This document shows positions 43,506-52,387 of a stretch of DNA of 64,000 bases, one piece after another (within the stretch, counting starts at the first letter, position 1; every line of letters starts with the position of its first letter). The translations under genes were made by a program, and so were the position numbers. This DNA comes from JALXDT01 sp964634755 (GTDB lineage: Bacteria > Acidobacteriota > Aminicenantia > JAMOAD01): contig CAZWJH010000003.1 in the NCBI GenBank assembly GCA_964634755.1, forward strand, positions 1 to 64,000. Reading direction: 5' to 3'. The notes beneath the pieces are model-generated. The model saw nothing but the letters and a program-made list of their open reading frames with translations. It was not told where the DNA came from and searched no databases.

Positions 43506-44414
43506 TTACCTCTCTATTTTTCCGGGAAGGATAAACTCATACCTTTTCCGAAAAACTTTTGTTTTTAAAAATCTGTCCAATTTTCTAAAAGAGAGAAAAA
43601 GAGTCCATATGAGTTTATCCTCTTTATAGTATTTATCCACATCTTTTCTCGTTATTTTCTCCAGATTTTCCGATAAATTTGAATTTATTATTTCAATCGT
43701 CATTGAAATCAGATCTTCCCTCTTTTCTTTGTAAAGATTTGCAGCAAAATCCATGTAAACCAATCTTTCATCATAATATCTGTTCATAACATCATCGAGA
43801 AAAAAGAGTTTTAAAATCCATCTCAAAAATCCCGGAGCACTCTTTAAGAGGGGCTCCGGATCCATCTGCTCAACACCATTTAATCTGAAAAGCGGAGTAC
43901 TTGTATCTATAAAGTAAATATCGTTGCCCACTAAAACCCAATTTGAAAGCTGACCGTCTATTGAAAGTTCAATTTTCTCCTTATTTTTCTTATTAAAATC
44001 CCACACCTTTTTTACTTCAAAGACTATTCTTTCAAAAAATTCCTTTATCGCTTCTTTTTTCATATCCGAAATAATCTTATTGCCTATTGAATTTGAAGGA
44101 AGTTCTTTTTGAGCAATATAAAGGGATACTGGAATTCTTCCAATATCAACGATAAAAGTTTCATCATCCGGAAGTTTTATTCCGGCTTCTTTTAGAAAAT
44201 TGCAATACTTTTTATACTTTTCCTCGTAATCCAAAGCCTCCTCTTTTGCATTAAAAAGAGGTAATCTTTTTAATGCAAAACCTTCTAATCCCGGAATTTT
44301 AAATATTATGGATATTTCACCATATCCTATTATTTCAGGCTTTATCCCGGAATTTTCCGGATTGTGGGAGACCAAACTCTTTTCAAACTCTTTCAATACT
44401 TTAATCTTGTCCAC
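43506..44414 (-). CDS. Kinase-like protein (DUF6206-like)
   Basis: 302 residues with a GTG start and AGAGG site. FALKRLP near 47 looks like the ATP-contacting Lys strand; SIDGQLSNWVLV and IYFIDTSTPLF (about 150-175) mimic the catalytic-loop Asn and metal Asp of protein-kinase-like/aminoglycoside-phosphotransferase folds. I associate this pattern with DUF6206 from memory, without certainty. Substrate unknown. Middle gene of the C69/aminotransferase trio. Confidence 0.55.
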   Translation of the reverse strand: MDKIKVLKEFEKSLVSHNPENSGIKPEIIGYGEISIIFKIPGLEGFALKRLPLFNAKEEALDYEEKYKKYCNFLKEAGIKLPDDETFIVDIGRIPVSLYIAQKELPSNSIGNKIISDMKKEAIKEFFERIVFEVKKVWDFNKKNKEKIELSIDGQLSNWVLVGNDIYFIDTSTPLFRLNGVEQMDPEPLLKSAPGFLRWILKLFFLDDVMNRYYDERLVYMDFAANLYKEKREDLISMTIEIINSNLSENLEKITRKDVDKYYKEDKLIWTLFLSFRKLDRFLKTKVFRKRYEFILPGKIER

Positions 44415-44423
44415 AAAATACCT

Positions 44424-45698
44424 CTAAATAATTTTTAAAAGATATCTCAAATACTTTGCCTTTTTAACGGCTTTCTTTAATAATTCAAAAGCAAGTTTTA
44501 TTTCATCCTCAGAAATTGTAAGAGGAGGTAAAAGCTGAGCAATTGATTTGTCATTGTTAGCGTAAACCAAAAGTACTCCCTTATCGTAAGCAGATTTGGT
44601 AAGAGCAGGTCCCGAATATTTATCGTAAAGTTCAAGTCCCATCATCAAGCCCAATCTCCTTAAACTCTTTACAAATTTAGGTTCAGCTCTTTTCAATTCA
44701 TTAAAATAAAGTGAAAAAAGCTCGGACTTTCTATTAACAGATTTTAAAAAATTCTCATTAGATACTATCTCAAGTACCCTTTTTGCAACAATAGCTGCCG
44801 GCTCAGCTCCTCCGAAAGTTGAAATATGAACAAAAGGATCTTTCTTAAATACTTTTTCAAGCTCTCTTCTTATAACAGTAGCTGTAATAGGATAAATACC
44901 ACCCGACAGTCCTTTGCCCAGAACAACAATATCAGGAACAACATTAAAATGCTGAAAAGCCCAGAGTTTACCAGTCCTTCCAAGGCCTGTCTGCACTTCA
45001 TCAAGAATCAAAAGTGCACCTTTTCTTTCGCAAATTCTTTTTACTTTCCTAAAATAATCCTTGTCAGCAATTGGCATCCCAAGTGTAGCAGGAATTGTTT
45101 CAAGAATAACTGCTGCGGTTCTCCTGTCAACACTCTCTTCCACGGCTTTTATGGCATTAAACTTTATCTGAATAAAATCAGATGATGATGAACAGAAAGG
45201 CTTTCTGTACTTCGGATCCCCAGCGGCAAGTGCAAGGCCCGTATGTCCGTGATAGCCACCTTTTGCTGATATTATCTTTCTTCTTCCTGTAAACCCTCTT
45301 GCTATCTTTATTGCAGTATCAATTGCTTCCCCTCCGCTAACTCCGAAAATAACATAATCAAGATCTTCCGGCATAAGATAAGCAATGTATTCGGCAAGCT
45401 CCGCTCTCGCTCGGCTTATCAAATGGTGATTGCCTATATCATAATTTTCAATTGACTCTTTCAATATTTCAATAAGCTCTCTGTTTCTATGTCCCAAATT
45501 AAAAACTCCACCATTGCAATGAAGATTTAAAAGCCTTTTTTTACCCTCAATGTCCCAGATAAAACTCCCTTCCCTTTTTCCCATAACAAAGCTCATTCCA
45601 TATTTTTTGTAAAATCTTACCTTGGACGAGGAAACATGTTTTTTGTATTTTTCTATAATTTCCTTTTTTAAATTTCTTCTTTCTCTTTTCAAATTCAT
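44424..45698 (-). CDS. Class III PLP-dependent aminotransferase
   Basis: 424 residues. GGEAIDTAIKIARGFTGR, YHGHTGLALAAGD, LILDEVQTGLGRTGK and the PLP lysine in VVLGKGLSGGIYP are complete. The family transfers amino groups from omega-amino or diamino compounds to 2-oxo acids. An N-terminal Lys/Arg-rich stretch is unusual. First gene of the trio; which amine it handles is unknown, though a C69 amidase and a kinase-like protein suggest a small amine-bearing metabolite. Confidence 0.9.
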   Translation of the reverse strand: MNLKRERRNLKKEIIEKYKKHVSSSKVRFYKKYGMSFVMGKREGSFIWDIEGKKRLLNLHCNGGVFNLGHRNRELIEILKESIENYDIGNHHLISRARAELAEYIAYLMPEDLDYVIFGVSGGEAIDTAIKIARGFTGRRKIISAKGGYHGHTGLALAAGDPKYRKPFCSSSSDFIQIKFNAIKAVEESVDRRTAAVILETIPATLGMPIADKDYFRKVKRICERKGALLILDEVQTGLGRTGKLWAFQHFNVVPDIVVLGKGLSGGIYPITATVIRRELEKVFKKDPFVHISTFGGAEPAAIVAKRVLEIVSNENFLKSVNRKSELFSLYFNELKRAEPKFVKSLRRLGLMMGLELYDKYSGPALTKSAYDKGVLLVYANNDKSIAQLLPPLTISEDEIKLAFELLKKAVKKAKYLRYLLKII

Positions 45699-45794
45699 CT
45701 CCGATATTTTTAAATTCTATAAGAAAGACAGTGAATAATCAAGTCAAATTAAAGTTTCTTTAGATTTGTGATAATATAAAACGAGGTTAATAAA

Positions 45795-46421
45795 ATGGGG
45801 AAAAAAGAGATTTTTTTGATAAGACATGGTGAGACAGAATCAAACAAAAAGGGGATATTCAGAGGAAGGCTTGATATTCCTCTTTCGGAGACAGGAAGAG
45901 AGCAGGCAAAATTCACAAAAGACTATTTTAACTCTATAAACATTGAAGCTGTTCTTTCAAGCCCTCTTATAAGAGCTGTTGAAACAGCAAAAATAATATT
46001 TCCAGAAAAAGAAATTATAATTGATGAGAGATTAAATAATCTTGATCTCGGAAGCTGGAGTGGAATTGAAAAAGAAAAGATAAAAATGGAAAATCCTCAA
46101 ATGTGGAAACTCTGGACAGAAACTCCGGAAAAGATAGTATTCCCCGCAGGTGAAAGTATTTGGGATGTTTACAAAAGAGTCTGCAATCTTCTTGAATCCA
46201 TAAAAACAATGACATATGAAAAGATTTCTCTTATCTCACATAGATCTGTTTTAAAAACACTAATAGCCTGCGCAGTGGGGCTCAAAAATGATTTTTTCTG
46301 GAAATTCCATCTTGATAATGCCTCAGTGTCAACACTAATTTATGATCAAAAAAGAGGATATGTCCTTTACAAATTGAATGATACATCACATCTGAAGTCT
46401 TTTGTAACAGAGTGGTTTTAA
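45795..46421 (+). CDS. Histidine phosphatase family protein (phosphoglycerate mutase-like)
   Basis: 208 residues. LIRHGETESN carries the phosphorylated His; SSPLIRAVETA, LDLGSWSGIEKEK and ISHRSVLKTL are the supporting blocks. The second-half His sits in SHR rather than the usual SHG. These are CobC/PhoE-type phosphatases of varied specificity. Its stop overlaps the recombinase ATG by one base. Confidence 0.88.
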   Translation: MGKKEIFLIRHGETESNKKGIFRGRLDIPLSETGREQAKFTKDYFNSINIEAVLSSPLIRAVETAKIIFPEKEIIIDERLNNLDLGSWSGIEKEKIKMENPQMWKLWTETPEKIVFPAGESIWDVYKRVCNLLESIKTMTYEKISLISHRSVLKTLIACAVGLKNDFFWKFHLDNASVSTLIYDQKRGYVLYKLNDTSHLKSFVTEWF

Positions 46422-47293
46422 TGGAAGAATACATAAAAAAGTTTTTAAATTATCTTAAATACGAGAAAAACTCATCCGAGCATACTATAAAAAATTATGG
46501 AATGGATTTAAGTCAGTTTTTAGAATATACAGACAAAAAAAAGATAGATGAAATTACCCCTCTTGATATAAGGGGATTTATAGTGCTTTTGTCAGAAAAG
46601 GGAGAAAAAAAGACTTCAATATCAAGGAAAATTTCAGCATTAAGGTCTTTCTTCAAATACCTTTTAAAAGAAAGAATTATAAAATCAAACCCTGCCGAAT
46701 CAGTCCCTCTTCCAAAACTTGATAAACCTCTTCCAAAGTTTCTGACAATAACAGAAGTTAATGAACTTTTGGAGGAAAAGGAGAAAGATAAAGATAATTT
46801 TACAAAAATAAGAGATGATGCTATTTTGGAACTACTCTATGCTACAGGAATAAGAATTTCTGAACTCGTTTCTTTAAATCTGGAAGATATAAACTTCAAA
46901 GAACAGCTTATAAGAGTAAAAGGGAAAGGGAAAAAAGAGAGAATAGTACCCTTCGGAGATATTGCAAAAAAAAAGGTAAAAGAATATATTAGGAACAGAG
47001 AGGAGAAAAGGCCGAAAACTTCAGCGGTTTTTATAAATAGATTCGGAAAAAGGCTCTCTCAAAGATATATTCAAATGATGCTTAAAAAGCATCTTTTGTT
47101 AAAAGGCCTCACTAAAGATATTACCCCCCACTCATTAAGACACTCATTTGCAACTCATCTGCTTTCAATGGGAGCAGATTTAAGAACCATTCAGGAACTT
47201 CTGGGACATGTATCACTTAATACAACTCAAAGGTACACACACCTTAATTTAAAACAGCTTATTGATGAATACAATAAAGTAAAGCCACGATAA
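46421..47293 (+). CDS. Tyrosine recombinase XerC/XerD-like
   Basis: 290 residues from the ATG at 46421. SAM-like N-terminal domain, then the catalytic set: Arg in ATGIRISEL, Lys in VKGKGKKERIVP, HSLRHSFATH, GHVSLNTTQ and the Tyr nucleophile in RYTHL. Size and motifs match the chromosome-dimer resolvases rather than phage integrases. No mobile element, tRNA target or repeats flank it. Confidence 0.88.
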   Translation: MEEYIKKFLNYLKYEKNSSEHTIKNYGMDLSQFLEYTDKKKIDEITPLDIRGFIVLLSEKGEKKTSISRKISALRSFFKYLLKERIIKSNPAESVPLPKLDKPLPKFLTITEVNELLEEKEKDKDNFTKIRDDAILELLYATGIRISELVSLNLEDINFKEQLIRVKGKGKKERIVPFGDIAKKKVKEYIRNREEKRPKTSAVFINRFGKRLSQRYIQMMLKKHLLLKGLTKDITPHSLRHSFATHLLSMGADLRTIQELLGHVSLNTTQRYTHLNLKQLIDEYNKVKPR

Positions 47294-47374
47294 TTTCTTA
47301 AAAGTTAACCAAGATGGAACAAAAATAGCTTCTGACCGTAATACTTTTACTAATTTTAATTTTCAGGAGGCATT

Positions 47375-50029
47375 ATGAATTTGAAGAAAATAGGTTATTT
47401 ATTAATGCTCTCACTAATATTTTTTGGTTATGCATTTTCGGAAAAGGTTGACCCGAGAAAAAACAAAATAATAAAAGCTTACAGAACTTATGAAAAAATA
47501 AAAATTGATGGTGTTTTAAATGAAAAAGTGTGGAAAAACAGAGGAAGAGATGATTTTATTCAATCAATGCCAGTTGACGGAGGAAAGCCCACAGAAAGAA
47601 CTGTAGTTTGGGTGGCTTATGATAAAAAGAACCTTTACGTTGCCGCAAAGCTCTATGATTCAGCGCTGGATAAAATTGTAAAAAGGTTCGGAGTAAGAGA
47701 CAGTGATCCTGAAGCTGACCAATTCATATTTGCAATAGATCCGTACCTTGACAGAAGATCCGGTTATCTCTTTAAAATAAATCCTACAAATTCGGTTTTG
47801 GACGGAGCACTTTATAATGATTCAAACAGGGATGATAGCTGGGATTGCGTGTGGGAATCAGCCGTTAAAATAAACAAGGACGGATGGACAGTTGAAATAA
47901 AAATTCCCTTTAATCAATTAAACTTCAAATCAGACAAAAAGGAGCAGGTTTGGGGGGTTAATTTTGAAAGGGTAATTAAGAGGAAGAATGAAAAAGTCTC
48001 ATTTGTTTGGATACCGAGAAACGACAATGGATATGTATCACACTTTGCAAAATTGGTGGGGATAAGTGATATTAAACCCGGAATTTATACTGAATTATCA
48101 CCCTATATAGTCGGACAGGCAAATTTATATCCCGAAGAGGAAGGGAATCCCTTTAAAAGCGGAAAGGATTTTTCAGGTAATATCGGACTTGATGCTAAAA
48201 TCAATCTTAAAAGCAATTTAAAATTAAATCTTAGCTTTAACCCTGATTTCGGACAGGTAGAAGTTGACCCGGCTGTAATGAATTTAACTGCTTATGAAAC
48301 TTATTTTGAAGAAAAAAGGCCTTTCTTCATAGAAGGAGCCGGTATTTTTACTTTCGGACATGGGGGAGTTAACATGAATGTCAATGTTAACTGGACTCCT
48401 CCCCAATTTTTCTATAGCAGAAGAATAGGAAGACCTCCTCAGGGATATACAGACGCAGACTATTCTAAATATCCAGATCGAACAACCATTTTAGGAGCAG
48501 CAAAGCTTACAGGCAAAATCGGGAACAACTGGAACATAGGCGTTATTTCGGCTTTAACTTCAAGGGAATATGCTCAAACATTTTCCGGTGGTATTGAAGG
48601 AAGTGCAGAGGTTGAACCATTGAGTTTTTACAGTATAGTGAGAATCCAAAAAGAATTTAACAAAGGCAAAAGAGGAATCGGATTCATCGGAACAGGGGTT
48701 TTAAGGGATTTTGATAATAATGAACTTTCTTCCATTTTAAATGAAAAGACCTTGGCAATAGGGATAGACGGATGGAATTTTTTTGGTAAAAACCAAAAAT
48801 GGGTTGCTTCAGGATGGTTAGGAGCAACAAAAATTTATGGCACGCCTGAAAGGATTTATGATGTTCAGTTATCCCCTCAACACTATTTTCAGAGACCCGA
48901 TGCGGATTATCTTAACCTTGATCCGGAAGCTACAAGTCTTACAGGATTTGCCGGAAGATTAACTTTAAATAAAGAAAAAGGGAACTGGCTATTTTTTTCT
49001 CAAATCGGATTTATCTCCCCCGGATTTGATGTAACAGATCTTGGTTTTCAGAGAGAAAGCGATATAATTAACATCCACATTTTTCCCGGTTATCAATATT
49101 ATAAACCAGGAAAAATATTCAGATTCTGGCTTGCAGCCGGTGGAGTGGGAATGAATTATGATTTCGGAGGGAGCAACCTAAGTAAACTATACCTCGGAAT
49201 GTTTGAAGGAACCTTTTTAAATTATTGGGGAATCCATATTCTGTTAGGACTTTCCGACAAAGGACTTTCAAAAACAGCAACAAGAGGAGGTCCTTTGATG
49301 CAAACTCCCCGCGGTAAAATTGCAGAGTTCAGCATTTACTCCGACAGAAGAAAACCACTAACAATATCCATTTTTTCAAACATTATGAAATCAGAAGATA
49401 GTGGAAAGACTTACTCAGTAGGTTCATATGTGGGAATAAAACCAAAATCAACATTAAACTTTTCCATTGGCCCGGAAATTACGATAGGGACAAACAAATC
49501 CCAATGGGTAAATAATATCGATGATCCTCTAATGAGCGAAACTTTTGGTAAAAGATACATATTTTCATCAATAGATCAGCAAATCTACTCTTTAAACATA
49601 AGATTGAACTGGACATTTTCTCCAAAGCTCAGTTTTACTCTATTTATGCAACCCTTTATTGCGATAGGTGACTATTATGAATTCAAAGAATTAAAAGCTC
49701 CTAAAACATATGATTTTAATGTTTACGGAGAGAATGGCTCAACAATTGAGTTTGATAATGATATTTATACAATAGATCCTGACGGAGATAGACCGGCAGA
49801 GGCTTTTTATCTTGACAACCCTGATTTTAACTATAAATCCATAAGAGGAACAGCTGTTTTAAAGTGGGAGTTTAAAACAGGCTCAAACTTTTATCTTGTG
49901 TGGACTCAAAATAGAAGCAGTTTTTCAAATATTGCAACATTTGATCTTTCAAGAGATCTTGATGATTTGATAAATGCTAAAGGCTCAAATGTTTTTCTTG
50001 CAAAAATAAGTTACAGGTGGGGAATGTGA
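47375..50029 (+). CDS. Exported DUF5916 protein with CBM9-like domain
   Basis: 884 residues. Signal peptide 1-22; CBM9-like beta-sandwich about 30-225 (IKIDGVLNEKVW, AIDPYLDRRSGY, KINPTNSVLDGA, VWGVNFERVI). DUF5916 follows, with FNPDFGQVEVDP, TYFEEKRPFFIEGA and YSRRIG near 290-345. The C-terminal half is rich in alternating strands like an outer-membrane barrel. Function is not established; a surface sugar or protein receptor has been suggested for such proteins. Paralogue of the partial gene at 1-729. Confidence 0.88.
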   Translation: MNLKKIGYLLMLSLIFFGYAFSEKVDPRKNKIIKAYRTYEKIKIDGVLNEKVWKNRGRDDFIQSMPVDGGKPTERTVVWVAYDKKNLYVAAKLYDSALDKIVKRFGVRDSDPEADQFIFAIDPYLDRRSGYLFKINPTNSVLDGALYNDSNRDDSWDCVWESAVKINKDGWTVEIKIPFNQLNFKSDKKEQVWGVNFERVIKRKNEKVSFVWIPRNDNGYVSHFAKLVGISDIKPGIYTELSPYIVGQANLYPEEEGNPFKSGKDFSGNIGLDAKINLKSNLKLNLSFNPDFGQVEVDPAVMNLTAYETYFEEKRPFFIEGAGIFTFGHGGVNMNVNVNWTPPQFFYSRRIGRPPQGYTDADYSKYPDRTTILGAAKLTGKIGNNWNIGVISALTSREYAQTFSGGIEGSAEVEPLSFYSIVRIQKEFNKGKRGIGFIGTGVLRDFDNNELSSILNEKTLAIGIDGWNFFGKNQKWVASGWLGATKIYGTPERIYDVQLSPQHYFQRPDADYLNLDPEATSLTGFAGRLTLNKEKGNWLFFSQIGFISPGFDVTDLGFQRESDIINIHIFPGYQYYKPGKIFRFWLAAGGVGMNYDFGGSNLSKLYLGMFEGTFLNYWGIHILLGLSDKGLSKTATRGGPLMQTPRGKIAEFSIYSDRRKPLTISIFSNIMKSEDSGKTYSVGSYVGIKPKSTLNFSIGPEITIGTNKSQWVNNIDDPLMSETFGKRYIFSSIDQQIYSLNIRLNWTFSPKLSFTLFMQPFIAIGDYYEFKELKAPKTYDFNVYGENGSTIEFDNDIYTIDPDGDRPAEAFYLDNPDFNYKSIRGTAVLKWEFKTGSNFYLVWTQNRSSFSNIATFDLSRDLDDLINAKGSNVFLAKISYRWGM

Positions 50030-50071
50030 TAAATCACTTTCACAAAAACGAATTTATGATATTATTAAAAA

Positions 50072-50548
50072 ATGGAAGGAAAGATTAAAATTTTCTTTAA
50101 AATAGCCCTTGAAGAGGCAAAGAAAGGAATGGAAAATGGAGAAGGAGGACCTTTCGGAGCTGTTATTGTTAAAGATGGCAAAATAATCGCCAAAGCTCAC
50201 AATGAAGTATTAAAAACAAATGATCCTACAGCCCATGCGGAAGTAGTTGCTATAAGAAAAGCAAGTAAAAAGCTAAAAAGATTTGACCTTTCCGATTGTG
50301 AAATATATTCAACATGTGAGCCCTGCCCTATGTGCCTTTCTGCAATATATTGGGCAAAAATAAAAAAACTATACTATATATGCACAAGAGAGGAAGCGGC
50401 TGAGATAGGTTTTGATGATAATTATATATACGAAGCAATATCAAGTAATGATAGGGAAAAGAGATTAAAAAAAATAAAAATTGAAGATAGCAATTGCAAA
50501 ATCTTGTTTGAGGAATGGTCAGAAAAAGAGGATAAGGTTCAGTATTAA
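50072..50548 (+). CDS. Cytidine/guanine deaminase-family protein (GuaD-like)
   Basis: 158 residues. Zinc site H55-A-E57 (TAHAEVVAIRKASK) with C85 and C88 (CEPCPMC). The AEVVAIRKA form and length fit guanine deaminase of the GuaD type better than TadA, but the distinction needs phylogeny. TATTAT at 50060-50065 ends six bases before the ATG and there is no ribosome site, so probably leaderless; the -35 is weak. Confidence 0.82.
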   Translation: MEGKIKIFFKIALEEAKKGMENGEGGPFGAVIVKDGKIIAKAHNEVLKTNDPTAHAEVVAIRKASKKLKRFDLSDCEIYSTCEPCPMCLSAIYWAKIKKLYYICTREEAAEIGFDDNYIYEAISSNDREKRLKKIKIEDSNCKILFEEWSEKEDKVQY

Positions 50549-50868
50549 AAGCTCATTTTTAAAGCCTCAAAGCTTCCGAGTTTTTTTTCGTGCCTTTTTT
50601 TCTTTATTTATGTCTATCGTTTTACTGTTCAGCAGTAATTCATTATTTCGTAGAGCCGTAGCATGCTACAGGTGATATATTATTGATTATTATGATCTTT
50701 CAAAAAAATCCGACATACAAAGAGCAAATCACTAAAATTAGCTTTGAAGCTTGGAAGCTTTTCGCTTTTGGGTCTTCAGTGTCTTTGTCTTGTCCAAAAA
50801 TATCTTTATCTCAGCTTTTGTTATGAAAGTTAAATTGTAAAAATTTTCTATTTTTGTTATAAAAAAGT
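50549..50868. other. Non-coding 320-base gap with palindrome and dispersed inverted repeats
   Basis: No supported gene. It holds T-runs after CCGAG (50576 on), the perfect palindrome GTAGCATGCTAC (50658-50669), and two short inverted pairs: AAAGCTTCC (50569-50577) with GGAAGCTTT (50753-50761), and TCAAAGCT (50567-50574) with AGCTTTGA (50740-50747). Far longer than other gaps here. The WYL promoter is at its end. Confidence 0.5.
50835..50863 (+). promoter_or_regulatory. Promoter of the WYL regulator gene, leaderless type
   Basis: TTGTAA (50835-50840), 17 bases, TATAAA (50858-50863), five bases, ATG at 50869. No ribosome site. Confidence 0.65.
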
Positions 50869-51837
50869 ATGTCAAAAAAATTAGCTTTTGAGAGATTTGT
50901 GTGGTTTATCAATAAGGTAAAAAAGGGTGATTATCCGAATGCAACAGATATTCAGGAATACTTTGAGGTTTCAAGGTCAACAGCTCAAAGAGATCTTGAT
51001 TTTATGAGAGATAGATTTCAAGTGCCTTTAAAATACGATAGAGTAAGAAAGGGGTATTATTTTGATGAAGCAGACAAAAATTATGAACTACCACTTTTTT
51101 GGGCGTCAAATGAAGAGCTTCTGCTTTTTGCAATTTTAAAAGAACTAATCAGAGATGAAAAGCTCAAAAAAACATTGAAAAACTTTTTAAAGAAAATTAC
51201 CTCATTTTCAGAGGAGGAATTCGAAAAGATAAGCAATTCTGTATCATACAAAGGTATAAGACTTCACAAAAACAAAGAGGGGGCACTTGAAACAATAGCC
51301 AAAGCTCTAATTGAAAGTAGAAAGATGAAGATAAGTTATTATTCCGTGTTTGCGGATAAAAACAATACAACTGAAAACACAATAACTCCATTGCATTTAA
51401 TTTATTATATGGGGAATTGGTATCTTTTGGCTGAAAAAAATTCCCAGCTCCGTACCTACGCTGTCTCAAGAATCTTCAATCCAACAGTTTTGGAATCTGA
51501 AGGGAAATATCACTTTTCAGAAAAAAGAATAAAAGAGATTCTTAACCAGTCCTTTGGAATTTACCTAACGGATAAAAGAAAAGAGCTTTTTGAAGTAAAG
51601 TTGAAATTTTCAAAATCCATATCCCATCTTATTGAAACTCTTATTTTCCACCCAGAACAAAAGTGTGAAAAATTGGATTCCGAAGAAATTATAGTGAGCT
51701 TTAATTCAACTTTTAATTATGAGTTAATAAGAGAGATTTTAAGGTTTGGAAATGAAGTTGAGGTACTTGAGCCTACAATTTTAAGGAAAAAAATTTACGA
51801 AATTTTGAAAGAATCCGTAAAAATATACGAAAAATAG
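50869..51837 (+). CDS. WYL-domain transcriptional regulator
   Basis: 322 residues: N-terminal winged HTH (NATDIQEYFEVSRSTAQRDLDFMRD), WYL domain with the sequence NWYLLAE near 190 and a WCX-type C-terminal part. WYL proteins sense nucleic-acid-like or nucleotide ligands and often control defence or DNA-damage genes. No defence system adjoins it; the orphan cas6 is 47 kb away. The following MerR gene has its own candidate promoter. Confidence 0.9.
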   Translation: MSKKLAFERFVWFINKVKKGDYPNATDIQEYFEVSRSTAQRDLDFMRDRFQVPLKYDRVRKGYYFDEADKNYELPLFWASNEELLLFAILKELIRDEKLKKTLKNFLKKITSFSEEEFEKISNSVSYKGIRLHKNKEGALETIAKALIESRKMKISYYSVFADKNNTTENTITPLHLIYYMGNWYLLAEKNSQLRTYAVSRIFNPTVLESEGKYHFSEKRIKEILNQSFGIYLTDKRKELFEVKLKFSKSISHLIETLIFHPEQKCEKLDSEEIIVSFNSTFNYELIREILRFGNEVEVLEPTILRKKIYEILKESVKIYEK

Positions 51838-51854
51838 GATACACTATCTCAGGC

Positions 51855-51882
51855 TTGAAAAAAAGAATTTTTTAAATAATAA
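51855..51882 (+). promoter_or_regulatory. Candidate promoter of the MerR-like gene, leaderless type
   Basis: TTGAAA (51855-51860), 16 bases, TAATAA (51877-51882), six bases, ATG at 51889. No ribosome site. The -10 match is moderate. Confidence 0.5.
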
Positions 51883-51888
51883 TAAGAT

Positions 51889-52278
51889 ATGGATAATTTC
51901 ACTTTACCGGAAAAACTTTTTTTTAGAGAAAGAGAAGTTATAAAAATAACTAATCTTTCAAAAAGAGTAATAAACTACTGGATAACTCAATTCCCCTTTT
52001 TTAACATAGAAACAAACCATTATGGTGAAAAATTATTCAAAAGAGAGGATATTTTAATCTTTCTTAAAATAAAGGAAATAGTGTTAAATGAAGGGAAATC
52101 TATAGAAGAAGCGAGAGAAATATTAAGTAAGGAGATACAAATAGAAAAAAATACAAAAAAACCAGATAAAAAAGAAATTTATAAAAAGAGTGGAACAATA
52201 GATCTCTCAATACTTTCGGAAATTAAAAAAGGAATTCAAGAGATCTTGACAATACTTAAAAAAAATAGTAAAACATAG
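51889..52278 (+). CDS. MerR-type HTH regulator
   Basis: 129 residues. REREVIKITNLSKRVINYW ... LFKREDILIFLKIKEIVLNEGKSIEEAREIL is the MerR winged helix with its Tyr-Trp wing and following helix; the C-terminus is a short charged coiled segment without ligand-binding cysteines. The layout resembles the small MerR proteins of IHF/septum-type loci. The tRNA-Pro gene starts 11 bases after its stop and may be co-transcribed. Confidence 0.8.
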   Translation: MDNFTLPEKLFFREREVIKITNLSKRVINYWITQFPFFNIETNHYGEKLFKREDILIFLKIKEIVLNEGKSIEEAREILSKEIQIEKNTKKPDKKEIYKKSGTIDLSILSEIKKGIQEILTILKKNSKT

Positions 52279-52289
52279 GGGAATTTTAT

Positions 52290-52363
52290 CGGGACGTGGC
52301 GCAGCCTGGTAGCGCACACGCTTGGGGTGCGTGGGGCCGGTGGTTCAAATCCACTCGTCCCGA
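52290..52363 (+). tRNA. tRNA-Pro (anticodon GGG)
   Basis: Acceptor CGGGACG/CGTCCCG, anticodon stem CACGC/GCGTG around TTGGGGT (anticodon GGG), T-arm identical to the tRNA-Pro(TGG) at 3653. CCA not encoded. A run of seven T follows at once. Confidence 0.96.
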
Positions 52364-52387
52364 TTTTTTTCATTTAAGAGGAAATTT

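Noticed and set aside
46421..47293. Phage or integrative element integrase
   Set aside because: Size and motifs are those of XerC/D, and there are no att repeats, cargo genes or tRNA target beside it.
50481..50675. 64-codon open frame running from the deaminase gene into the gap
   Set aside because: It overlaps the deaminase in another frame, has no start signal and ends in a palindrome; no protein features.
52322..52387. Upstream extension of surE into the tRNA-Pro gene
   Set aside because: The extra residues are translated tRNA sequence; the ATG at 52388 has a ribosome site and the family-typical start.
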